A stretch of 64,000 nucleotides of DNA from Skeletonema tropicum (lineage: Eukaryota; Bacillariophyta; Thalassiosirophyceae; Thalassiosirales; Thalassiosiraceae). Of this stretch, positions 32,021 to 42,933 are shown piece after piece. Each line of letters starts with the position of its first letter. Position 1 is the first letter of the stretch. The translations under genes and the position numbers were made by a program. Where the stretch lies: positions 1,116,001 through 1,180,000 of the forward strand of contig CM074131.1 in assembly GCA_037178625.1 (NCBI GenBank), given 5' to 3'. The notes beneath the pieces are model-generated. The model worked only from the letters and a program-made list of their open reading frames with translations. It was not told where the DNA came from and did not search any database.

Positions 32021-33549
32021 TTAGAATTCATCGCCCATCATGCTGCAGGAAAGGAAAGCACGTTGTGTATTAGAATATCACGAAACAACATTTTATGCCA
32101 CAGAAGAGCAAAACACTGTAAATACTTACTCCATGCCCTCCATATCGAAATCATCTTCATCCTCCATATCAGCCATGGCAGCCTCTTGCTCTTCTCGCCT
32201 CTTCTTCTCTGCTTCATCGAACATTTCCTTCTCTCCCTCCTTCTTCTTAAAGAAAGTCTCTTCTGCAAACTTTTGTGCCTCCTCAAGACTATCGGTAATA
32301 ATGATATCATCAAAGATAGTTCCAGACTTGACTTGCCATAATTCGAAACCAACGTGAGTGCATCCATCCTTGCACACGGCGTACATATTGTCATCGTAAG
32401 AATATTCGGGGTTGGGGATCATAGGGTGTTCCCATTCTCCCTTGTAGGCTGGGTTGGGAATCATTTTTGGTGACCAAGGTCCTTTGAAGTCTGGGTTGTC
32501 CAACATGGGTGCCTCCCACTCGCCATCATCTTCATCATCCCAATCATCTGGCTTTTCTGCATCAGGATCTGGGATCTCTTCAGGAATGTCATCATATCCC
32601 TCAGGCTTTACATCCTCTGGATCAGGAATCATTTTTCTATCCACCCAGTCCTCTGGCTTCGATTGTTCAGGATCCTTAATCTCCTTCTCTGCAAGGAAAT
32701 CAAATTCATCATCCAACTTACCCGATCGGACGGACTTGTTATCCACAAACACTTCAAAGGTATTATCCGGACGAAGCACAAGAGTATAAAGATGAGAAAG
32801 TTGATCCGTTTCACATCCCACATCCTTCTTGATAAGAAGATTATCCTCCTTCTTATCATAATGGAAAATGACATGCGTGCGCTTGGTTTGACCACAGATA
32901 TCCGGTCCAAACATGACAGCATAGGGAGTAGTCCCCACCAAATTTGGTAGCTTCGAAATTATCCCCACCTGGAATCAACTTAATGTAGGCTCCTCCACAA
33001 TCAATCTTTTGTTCGTGCTTGACCGAATATTGAATGACAAGATCCTTCTTTTCGGAAGAATTGAATGCCTTGGTCATTACTGCGCTGAGTCCGTAGAATC
33101 GTGCATCCTCGGATGTTTGGATGCCCTTGTCGGATGCATCGGCGTAGTATTCTCCGGCGGTGTTGGTCCATTCTCCGAGTTCGGATTTGCTTTTCCAGTC
33201 GGAGGAGACTGTCCATCGGTCTTTCCAGGCCTGTTGCGTTGCAGTAGTTGATAATTGCGAAGGGGCGATGGTGAAGAGAGAATGACAGGAGGTAATGTGA
33301 GATTAGTCAATGATCACCAGCACGCCGAGCATCCAATATTTCAGAGTAAAAGACAGTGTAATTGCAGCTGAAATGAAGCATTGGGGCCGATCAAACTTCG
33401 CACTGCAATTCCACAGATCGTCATTCGGCATTGCAAAATTGAATCTTCAATTAAAAACTCACGTCGTCATTGAATTGTTCCTTGAAATAAATCTCGGCAT
33501 TGACAGTAGAGCCGCAGAGGGCGGCAGCGGCAAGGAGTGAGAACTTCAT
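32021..33549 (-). CDS. Calreticulin (ER lectin chaperone)
   Basis: Ca2+-binding lectin chaperone of the ER lumen. Exon 1 (33549-33463) encodes a signal peptide (MKFSLLAAAALCGSTVNA) and EIYFKEQFND. An intron (33462-33231, GTGAGT...CAACAG) precedes AWKDRWTVSSDWKSKSELGE. Signature motifs: KHEQKIDCGGAYIKL, MFGPDICGQTKRTHVIFHY, and a P-domain with three repeats of the IPDPEDVKPEGYDD type and three of the MIPNPAYKGEWEHP type. An acidic C-domain with Lys/Glu runs follows. A GTAAGT donor after 32130 and a CTGCAG acceptor define a last exon of 22 bases (32042-32021) ending in MMGDEF, a probable variant ER-retention signal. One extra T near 32935 breaks the frame (GGD-T-PYAVMFGPD expected). No membrane anchor is seen, so it is calreticulin rather than calnexin. 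Confidence 0.92.
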
Positions 33550-33899
33550 TGTTATTGATAGTATTGCGTTGGTAAAAGGTCGGTAATGAATGCTATGGCT
33601 GATGGAGGCATTTGTGTGGTGCGAGTGCAAGAAGATTTTTTGCGCTTTTTGCTTTTTGGCTTGCTTGCTTGGATCTTCTTCGATTTCCTCGTGGAAATAA
33701 ATAACAGCACCAATGATGATACATTAATGACATTAATGGAGTCGATATTTAAAATGTGACATGGAACATTGGCGATAGATGTCACCTGATGTCACCATTT
33801 TGTTCTTTTGAAATTTTGAATTTTATTTTGAACCCAACGCAAAGCACGGTTCAAGTATGTCAGTAGAGGAGCAGTGAGCAGTAGAGGTCAGTAGCATAA

Positions 33900-34590
33900 T
33901 GGCAATGGCCCCGCGGCGTTGATTCAATTATATCCTCTTCCGAACTTCTATGCTGCTAACATGGAGGTGATTATCGAAAATTTTCGATCCATATTGCACA
34001 AATATCCTCTTCCGAACCTCTATGCTAACATGGAGGTGGTGATTGAAAATTTTCGATCCATATTGCACAATTATCCTCTTCCGAACTTCTATGCTGCTAA
34101 CATGGAGGTAGTTATCGAAAATATTCGATCCATATTGCACAAGTATTCTCTTCCGAACCTCTATGCTGCTACTCCTAACATGGAGGTGGTTATCGACAAT
34201 TTTCGATCCATATTGCACAAATATTCTCTTCCGAACCTCTATGCTGCTACTCCTAACATGGAGATGGTTATCGAAAATTTTCGATCCATATTGCACGACA
34301 AAGAAGACGTTGTAAATGGCGTCACAGAAGTTTTGAAGACATTCGTTCTCAATACCACTACAAGTCAATTCCCTCCACAAGATGAATTCAACTACTCGGG
34401 CAAGGAAGAAATATGTGTATGTTTGGCAGTCTTGGTTGTATCCTATATCATACTGGCGATGCCATGCTTTGTTGGCAGATCAAACAAGCAGCGGCAACAG
34501 GAGAGAATATGGAAGTCAAGAAGTAAAGTCAAATCATGGGAAAAGTTTATGCAATCGGAAGCTAGCAGATTGCAATTGCACGAACGCTAA
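33900..34590 (+). CDS. Repeat-containing membrane protein, possibly the N-terminus of the DAG kinase
   Basis: The open frame holds five tandem copies of a ~24-residue unit (consensus YPLPNLYAANMEVVIENFRS ILHK, spaced across 33938-34300). A single membrane helix follows (CLAVLVVSYIILAMPCFVG), then a basic tail. Copy lengths at DNA level are 72, 69, 72 and 78 bases, always multiples of three, which argues that it is translated. The frame lacks an upstream ATG. The candidate starts are ATG 33898/33904 (in another frame) or the Met inside repeat 1 at 33961. It ends only about 70 bases before the start of the DAG kinase N-terminal region, and two one-base corrections would join the two into one protein. 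No known family is recognised for the repeat. Confidence 0.6.
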
Positions 34591-34661
34591 CGAGGGACAG
34601 CAGACTGTTCGTGCTAGGGGAGATGGTGGCGTAAGGTGTTCCTCACACGCCACTTCGAACG

Positions 34662-37448
34662 ATGTTCAGTGTAAAACGTAAAAGTCACATGCATGCTAGC
34701 GCCTCTGATGGAAAGTTCAATACAGTAGCGGATAATAATTCTTCCGCAAAACTGCCACCAGATTTGATTGAACGGTTCTACTCTCATGCACAAAAGAATG
34801 GAATTACAGCCTCGGCAATGGTTGATTCCTTCTACGATGATTCAGTTTTTGGTCCAGAGACGGATCATGATCGATTTGTCAGCGCTTGGGAATCTCATAT
34901 ACGATTCTCTCAGTATCGACGTCTGGTCTTAGCCACCGACGTGTAAACTCTACCGTCCTTCGTCTGCATCATCCCATACTCTGTTTGATCGGCGTGAGTT
35001 TCTTGAACGAAACTTACACCTACTCGTAGATGAATCTACCTGGAGGAAAATACTCTCCTATCTTCGCAAATTTTATGATATCTTGTACAAGATTCTGTCC
35101 AAGCTTTTGAACAAGAAGAGCACAGAAAAGTTTTCAGAGCACATGATGAACGTGTTTCGATATCGGATACGAAAACGGAGAGGCTTGCCTGTTGAAGAAG
35201 ATGAGGATGAAGACACCGATGATGATGGGAGTGTGGGCACGGCGGGAAGTAGTAGTACCGCTGGTAGAAGGACGCCGTTACGAAGTTCATCTGCTCAGAG
35301 TGAGGTGACGCCAGTGGTTACAAATAGGAAAGAAGTAGCTGCCAATGTACCACCACTCACGTCGGTTCCGGTCCGAACAACTTCTACGCCCCATTCATTA
35401 GTTCCTCCATCATTGATTGAGGAAGAGAATATTAAGGTTGAAGATATCAAGCCTCCGCAAGATAAAGGGCATGTGACTTTCACTGTCATCGATGAGAAGA
35501 GAGATGAGGATGAGCCAACCGTTGAGTCGGTTCGACATGATTTGTTTCCGCCGCCTGTACTAGGTGTGAAAGATGGTACACGAGATGAAGTTAGTGTTGC
35601 CAGTGAAAGACAACAAGTGGAGGAGATCCTTAACGATGTGATCAATGAAATAGAAGACGGTGGGGTACGAGCTGATTCTTCTTCACTCAATGTATCGATA
35701 ATGTCTGTGGACTTTGATGATGGGACTTCCCCGCATCGACCTCGCTTCCACACAGCAGAAGCCAATGACGATATCAGTTTTGTTACATCGACAGAACATA
35801 ACCAAGAAATGCCGGTGACGCCGAAGAAACATGCTTCGCCACTTCAAATCAAGAGTCTTGCCAATGTGAAGAAAGAAGATACAATTGTACCATTAGTTCC
35901 CATGTTGAAACCAATAGCAGTATCAGATTCGCAATCGGGCAGGGTATCTCCCATGCCGTCGCCACAAATAAAACGCAGCAATAGTTTTGATAATGCAGCC
36001 AATATGATGTTCTTTGATACTGCCGATTCCAATCGTCAATTGGCTAATATGTCAAGAGATGTACCCATCCCTGATTCTGGTGGATATATTCTCGGGGATG
36101 AATTCCTTGGGTCGTCGTGCACACCTCTGTTAGTATTCATTAACTCTCGGTCTGGTTCTCAACAAGGTGATTTGTTGATTACACAATTCCGTCGCTTATT
36201 GAATCCCATTCAAATTTGGGATCTAGCAAATGGCGGTCCAGAGAAGGTATTGAAATCCTTTTCTGTGTTAAGTCGGTTCCAAGTGTTGATTTGTGGAGGA
36301 GATGGTACTGTGAGTTGGATCATTAGCGCTCTTGAAAAGATGGAGTTGAAACGCTGGCCTCCAATCGGGATCCTTCCATTGGGCACAGGTAACGATTTGG
36401 CTCGTGTTCACGGCTGGGGAGGAGGGTACAACAACGAAAGTTTGCTCTATATTCTGAAGCAGATCTCAGAAGCCTACGTTTCCATGCTCGATCTGTGGGA
36501 GCTTGACATCACGACTGTAAACAAAAAGGGCAAAACTCGGAAGGAAGTCAAAGCATTTTTGAACTATCTGGGTGTTGGAGTGGATGCGCAGGCAGCGTTA
36601 CAAGTTCACAACCTACGAGAGAGCAAGCCGAAACTTTTCGTCTCGCGTTTCTTAAACAAGGCATACTACGCCTTGGCAGGTGGGGAGGAGGCTATCAAGA
36701 ATTCCTGCACCAATATTTCGGAGCAAATTACATTTGTGGCAGATGGGATTGAGATTCCATTGCCGCCCGACTCGCAGGGGATTATTTTTCTCAACATTGA
36801 TAGCTACTCTGGTAAGTATCAATCTAGATCCACATACACAAACTTTATGCATTTGAGAGTACACTAACTTTTTGCTGCACAAATTTAGGCGGTGTGTCGA
36901 TGTGGAAAAATGGCCTGAAACCCAGAAGAAAAAGGGCAAGATCATACAGTGAGGGACATATTCTCAACGGCAACAACTACTTTCCTCGCAATGATAGCAT
37001 TGACGACCTGACCGATTATGATGTAACCAAGGAGCTTTCATTTGAAGAAAAGGCGGCCAAGCTTACTGCTTGTGATAAACAAAGTAGTTGCCAAGATGGA
37101 TTGCTGGATGTTGTGTCAGTTCGAGGTGCGTTCCACCTGGGTCAAATTCGTGTAGGTCTTGGTAATGCTGATCTCTTGTGTCAATGCCGTGAAGCTACTA
37201 TAACGTTGAAGAAAAACTTTGCAGTACAAATCGATGGCGAACCGTGGAGACAATCTCAATCAACGCTACAAATCAGACGAAAGCCAGATAGGGCGACAAT
37301 GCTGCATAGGTCGGTGGCAGACAATGGAGGGATAGAGTCTGAAGTGACAAAATTGCTCAACTGGGCCAATGAGAAAGAGATCATTAACCAAAGTCAGTAT
37401 GCAGAAATCATGGGAGAATTCAGCAGGCGTGCTGAATTAAGAAGGTGA
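34662..37448 (+). CDS. Diacylglycerol kinase (catalytic and accessory domains)
   Basis: Phosphorylates diacylglycerol to phosphatidic acid. The N-terminal region (34662-35040) is helical with no recognised domain. One extra base near 34930-34940 separates it from the continuation LYRPSSASSHTLFDRREFLE. A long acidic, Ser-rich linker (~35190-36090) leads to the DAGKc domain: LLVFINSRSGSQQGD, the ATP-binding CGGDGTVSWII and GILPLGTGNDLARVHGWGGG. The accessory domain starts at MLDLWELD, with FLNYLGVGVDAQAALQVHNL. A 77-nt intron (36812-36888, GTAAGT...TTTAG) joins IDSYSG to GVSMWKNG. It ends with GLLDVVSVRGAFHLGQIRVG and CREATITLKKNFAVQIDGEP. No C1 or EF-hand is seen. Upstream repeats with a membrane helix may belong to the same protein, which would make a membrane-anchored DAGK. 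Confidence 0.88.
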
Positions 37449-37602
37449 AGAAGCAGCAAGACAAGACGTGGTAGTAGAGCTTGGCTAGAAGCTTGATGCA
37501 TTATATTATACTGTACGTTCTACATTTGTAAAGGTCTATGTAAAAAAAATGAACGCTATTGACAGCAAGTGATTGGTGCTACTTCGCAAGCATCATAATG
37601 TA

Positions 37603-38555
37603 TTACAACAGCCGTCGAAAGGTAAGGTTAATTCTTTCTCCAACAGCGCGTTTTTCCACTGGCAATCCATGCTCATAGTGTTGCTGCATTGGAGGAAACA
37701 TTAGAAGTAAATCACCATCACCTAATGGTATCCTTGCTATGCGAGATTTTTTTTCACTCTTGTTGGGCTTTGTCATCTTTTGTCGTATATCAAAGGATCC
37801 TTGTAACGCCAAATGAGACCGAGGCAATTGGAGCGTAAGGGCAAAGAGATGGTTCATCATCAGAATGGTAAGACATGTACTCTTCTCCGCTTCTGTAATG
37901 ATTGAGGAGGCAATAGTTAAAAATGTCTCTATGCTGCTCATCTTGTTTGTTGTCGTCAGCTGTCTTCTTGACTAGTTCAATGAATTCACTTGACAAAGAT
38001 AAATCTTCCTCGATCGTTTCCAAGTTGCTCAGTATGTACTCAATCAGCAAGGTTTCTACCCGACACTTGATCTCATAGAGAATGGGAGGGAAAGCAGGAG
38101 CCTCAACATTCTTAAGACCACTGTAAGAATACGTGAATTTCCCCTGCAGACTGTATTGACATATTCGCCTCCTCATTGTACATTGTCTGCCAAATGCATG
38201 AAAGGTGACATTCTCATTCCAATCGGGCAATGCAGCTAGTGACTTTCGTATTGATGATTTCTTCTTTCCTCCTATGCCTCCGCGCAGAATCAACATTGGA
38301 GCGTTGCTGTGAATACTGATATTTTCCCATTGAGGTTGTTTACTTGTCAGAAATGAGGATGACAGTGTTGGTCCTAACATAATTTGAATATGGTCGACTT
38401 GCCGATAGGTCACTGTCATCTCGCTCTCTCTTTCTCACTGACGGTAAGTTGTCGTCCGCTGATAGCTCATCTTCTCCTGCCTTCTTCTTCCATAGACCAA
38501 ATAGAGTTGGCTGTTGCCGTGTACCGCTGCTATCAGTTCGTTGCCTCTTGCTCAT
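37603..38555 (-). CDS. AlkB-family 2OG/Fe(II) dioxygenase (ALKBH2/3-like)
   Basis: Probable DNA/RNA demethylase that directly reverses N-alkyl base damage. The N-terminus MSKRQRTDSSGTRQQPTLFG includes QPTLFG, which resembles a PCNA-interacting motif (PIP/APIM-like, inference). Motifs: GRQCTMRRRICQYS, FTYSYSGLKNVEAPAFPP, NYCLLNHYRSGEEYMSYHSD (iron-binding HxD at YHSD), PIASVSFGVTR, then IPLGDGDLLLMFPPMQQHYE with the distal His in EHGLPV and the 2OG-binding Arg pair in RINLTFRR. Two one-base shifts interrupt the frame. One is near 38345-38419, the other near 37795-37808, where VSFGVTR should continue into SFDIRQK. ALKBH2/3-type genes have about this length (~260-320 residues). Confidence 0.85.
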
Positions 38556-38977
38556 CTTTCAATAAGCAGGCGTATTGAGGTTGGGTATACTTCTGATAAT
38601 GTTGACGTTGACCTACGTTGACGATAAAAGTGAGAGACGGCATGCAGGAGAGGAATGAGAATCTATCTCTGATCTTCTCTGTAGATACGTATGTATGAAT
38701 TAGATCCACACACAAAATAAGTGTTTCATAGAAGTAAAATACGTTATCTGGGGGTACATTGTGTTTTCGATCGAGATAGCTGATTGGATGAATCACTTCT
38801 TCATTTTTCATTTCGATTTCGAGGTTGCAGGCGTGTCCATGACCATCGCCGCCTCTATGAACCATAATTAATTCGGCTCAACAACTATCTGCGCCTTTGC
38901 CAACACTCGCGTCGCTGGCGTCGCTGAGCAAAGGACTTCTGAGTATCGGTAGCGTTTATTTCCCACATATCTGAACA

Positions 38978-41900
38978 ATGGCCTCAACAGATGATGATGA
39001 CATTGCAGCAACATTGGAGAGTGCTCTCCAGCGCATAGATCCCTTTCTCCGTTTTCTAACCAAGGCTACCGGTAAAGTGGCTGTACCATTGAAATCACTC
39101 GAGTCGGTGCTTCCAAAAAATAATGGTGCTATCGGAGACAACACTGACAACAAGTTAAATTTCTTGACAGAGCTTTCTATGCGAGGAGTGTTGAAGTACA
39201 ATGCCAATGATGAAACTGTTGGCTTTCCTCTTCCTCCTTCAGCAGCAGCAGCAGCACTGCACAAGAGGATAATGATACGACATCGCCAATGTTATTTCAA
39301 CCACCGTCTAAAATGGTAGGAAAGGGACTACATGGCTCATCTGATACTGCTGCAAAGCGTCGGATGAGAGTTTTGAAGTGGACATTGAAACAGAATAATG
39401 CATGGGTTAGTCGTCCATCTCAAGAAATGAATGATATCACTGGAGATGTAGAAGATAAGGGAATGGAAATAGATTCGTCACCCAAGAAGAAGACAGCTAC
39501 TACAGAGGCAAAGGAACCATCAAAACCTGCTGCTGAAGAATGTGGAAAAGAAGATGTCACAACAATTGAAAGCATAGATTTCAATACCCACGATGACAAT
39601 TGCGAGGAACGCAAATTAGCCTATCAATCCCTTGCAGATTTGTTGACAGGCAATAAAGAAGCAACAAAGTCAAACAATTCAGAAAAGAATGATGAAAGCA
39701 CTAGAATATGGCTACCATCTCAACCTGCGCATGCGGGTTCACATCCAAGTAGACCTGCGAGATATGGATCTTTGACCAAATCTACTCTTAGCAAAGATTC
39801 CTGATTCAGTATCGCAATTATTTGGGTTTGATTTGAGTGCCAACGAAGAAACCACTGATGTTACTTCCACTCTAGAGGCAACAAAACGCAAGCGATTGTT
39901 TCAACATCAAGCGGATGCAATTGAGGCAGCACTAAATGGTACCCACACGTGCCTATGCACTGGAACAGGTAGTGGTAAATCATTGTGCTTTCTATTACCC
40001 GTCTTGGCAAAGGCAGTAACGTCTAACTGATGATGCAACTGCAATCCTAGTTTTTCCAACCAAGGCACTGGCACAAGATCAAGTTAGCAAACTTCAAACA
40101 ATGTTATCAAATAGCAATTGCAATGTTCGCGCAGGAGTAATAGATGGAGATACACCACATCAACAACGTGATGCGATTGCAAGTGAATGTCAAATATTGC
40201 TGACAAATCCAGATACTCTTCATGCTGCGATTTTGCCTGGATGGAAGCGACCGTCGTATAAATCATTCTTATCACGACTGCGCACGGTAGTTGTAGACGA
40301 AAGCCATATCTACGATGGAATTTTTCGGTGCGCATGTGTCGCTAGTGTTACGGAGGCTGAAACGAGTATGTCGAGCGGCATCTGAGAATGAGAGAAATAA
40401 TAGATTATCCTTCATTGCCTGTTCTGCAACACTGACACGTCCTGAAGATCACTTTCGAATGCTTTGTCCGCTTGGAAGCGAGGAGGTGTGTATTGTCACG
40501 GAAGACGGTTCGCCTTCTGGAGCGAAACACTTCTTTGTGTGGAACCCACCAATATTAGATGTGAATGGCAACTCTACTGAGAGCGTGTTCCCACCGAAAA
40601 ATCTGAGTGCTGATCAGATTAGAACAGATTGACTGTTGTTGGTGATGATAGGGAAGAATGTATTATCAATGTAGGTACGAAGAAACGAAGGAGGAAAGGA
40701 CAACATTCCAAAGCTACTGGCAAATCTGAAAAGACCGACATATCCAATACTCAGCTTTCAAACCTATTTATGCGACGCCGTCATGCAGCCGATGAAACTG
40801 CATTCATTCTCGCAAAGGCGATCCGTGCTCAAACTAGAACGATAGCTTTCGCTGGAACTCGGTGTTTAGTCGAGTGGATTTACGAAAGGACATTGTCAAT
40901 CTTAAAGTCAGACCCTAACACTGCTGACCTGGTGGATCAAGTTGAGAGTTATAGGGGAGGATATACGGCCGAGGCAAGGCGTTCTATCGAAAGCAAGCTA
41001 TTTCGCAAAGAATTGCTCGCGGTTGTGGGTACAAACGCCCTTGAACTTGGAGTCGATATTGGAGGAGTGGATCTTACGTTGCACTGTGGCTATCCAGGGA
41101 GTAAGAATTCTCTTCTTCAGCAATCAGGAAGGGCGGGACGTGGGAAGGGACACTTGAAACCATCGTGTGCAATAATGATAACGTTCAGTGCTGCATCAGA
41201 TCAATTCGTTTGGCGACAGCCTGCCAGTCTGTTGAGTAGGGGGATAGATGCTCCACCAACCTCAATCAGTGAGGCTGTAATGAGTGGTCACATTTTGTGT
41301 GCTGCTGATGAATTTCCTTTGACAGGCAGTTTGCCATTGACTTGTCTGTTGAACGAGAGTACAAATGACGAAACCTTCATATCAGATGTAACGTTGATGG
41401 GTGCTGAAGGTTATCATGACGCTGTCAACTTCCTCTCACAGAAACGCCTCCTGTCAACAAAGAAAGTTAAAGCTGTGCAGTCAACTGGTAAGGTAGAGAC
41501 AATACTTGTTCACAAGACACATCCGATTGTGAAAAGTCCTTGGAAGAGGGTTTCGTTGCGAAGTATTGAACCGGTAAACTATTCCATTGTCGACTTGAGT
41601 CACCCAATGCAATCCAATCGAACAGACAAAATCCATGACAAATCTGCAGTCTTGGACGTAATTCCGTATTCACGAGTATTCTATCACGCGTTTCCGGGGG
41701 CTGTTATAAAGCATAGGGGTAGGGCATTTAGAATCGAAGCAATGGAATCACCGCCAGCTTTTGTCGGGTCAGGGCAGTCATTTGGACCTAGCGGTAGCAC
41801 TGACCTTGCTGCATTTGCAAAGCCAACAAACGTACAGCACACAACGCAAGCACTATCTATAAACGAAATCACGGTTGTGAAACAGACAAGGCATGCTGAG

Positions 41901-42586
41901 CTGAACGACTCGAAAGCACAACAATCTGTCGCGGGAAGTGGGTTAGTGACTGTTAAACGATCTGTCCATGGCTATAAGATTCTCTCCCATGTCAATCGAA
42001 AGGAAATCAGCAGGAGTAGCTTGAAGCTCCCTCCAATGGAGTATGATACATATGCAATATGGATAGACGCCGAACGCAGTCGAATTTGAATGGTGTTGTC
42101 TCAAATTTCAACGAAGGCGTACACGCATTGAATCATGCTATGGTAGCGGTAGCACCATTGATTTTGCCTTGCTCGTCATCGGACATCGATTGCGATCATT
42201 CAACATATGAATGCACGAGAGTACTTCTTTTCGGTACGTTTCTGAGTTTCTTTTTGTTTCTCTTCAACTTCACTTTTGATTTCATTCTTGTTAACAACGA
42301 ATCTTCTCATGTCAATGTTTAGATGTAAGGGCGGGGGGCAGCGGTATTTGCAAACAGTTAGTACAATAGGTTTGTTGAATGCCTCGAGTCTGCGATTGAG
42401 CTCCTGCAAGACTGCACTACTTGTCACAGCGAAAGTAGTCGCTACAGCGGTGGCTGTCCGGCCTGCTTGCAGTCCGTCAGGTGCGATAACTTCCACGAAG
42501 GGTTGAGCAGAAGATCGGGCGTTATTATTGGTGCTCACTTATTGAAGAGGCTGCAGAGAAGTACTCTTGCTCGGGAATCTGAATGA
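38978..42586 (+). CDS. HRQ1: HRQ1-type RecQ4-like 3'-5' DNA helicase, several frame breaks
   Basis: Superfamily 2 helicase linked to interstrand-crosslink repair and telomere maintenance. The N-terminus from ATG 38978 is helical, then low-complexity. Motif I region: LFQHQADAIEAALNG and CTGTGSGKSLCFLLP. Then LVFPTKALAQDQ, the DExH box as VVVDESHIYDGIFGAHV, SFIACSATLTRPEDHF, FAGTRCLVEWIYERTL and GTNALELGVDIGGVDLTLH with QQSGRAGRG. The C-terminal part continues through FNEGVHALNHAMVAVAPL, an intron (42234-42322, GTACGT...GTTTAG) into DVRAGGSGICKQLV, and a Cys cluster (CTTCHSESSRYSGGCPACLQ) ending at TGA 42586, matching the DUF1998-type end. Frame corrections are needed near 39250, 39780, 40030, 40322, 40615, 42080 and 42355. 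Most equal one extra base. Three (39250, 40615, 42080) need two extra or one missing. Confidence 0.85.
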
Positions 42587-42933
42587 TTCTAGTACCGACA
42601 GGTATGAGCTGCAGACTTCGGTCAAACCTAAGAATGTACTTATTGGCCGCGTCCCGTTCAGTCCACAGAGAAAAGGATCTCGTTTTGCCGATGTAGACGA
42701 CAGTAGAATGAAGGTGAACTGCTGACAACATTTAAATATGCAGTGAATTAAGTATCAGTCTAACAAAATATTCGCGTCACATCTAATTTGTTTTTTGCAT
42801 ACTTGCACTATTCGTTATTTACCTAAGTTGCATGTCCTTGATCTACTGCTGAAATTCTACGTCGTTATCTTGAAGCATCCATTTTATAAGTCCTACAGAT
42901 GGTTCAGCAACGAACCGATCTCCAGCAGTCGCT
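42587..42933. other. Intergenic between convergent ends
   Basis: Separates the HRQ1 stop from the LVIVD-protein stop. No gene seen. Confidence 0.5.

Noticed and set aside
33928..34380. Minus-strand repeat protein of 150 codons
   Set aside because: Antisense of the 72-bp repeat region. Both strands stay open because the period is a multiple of three, but only the plus strand leads into a membrane helix and the downstream gene.
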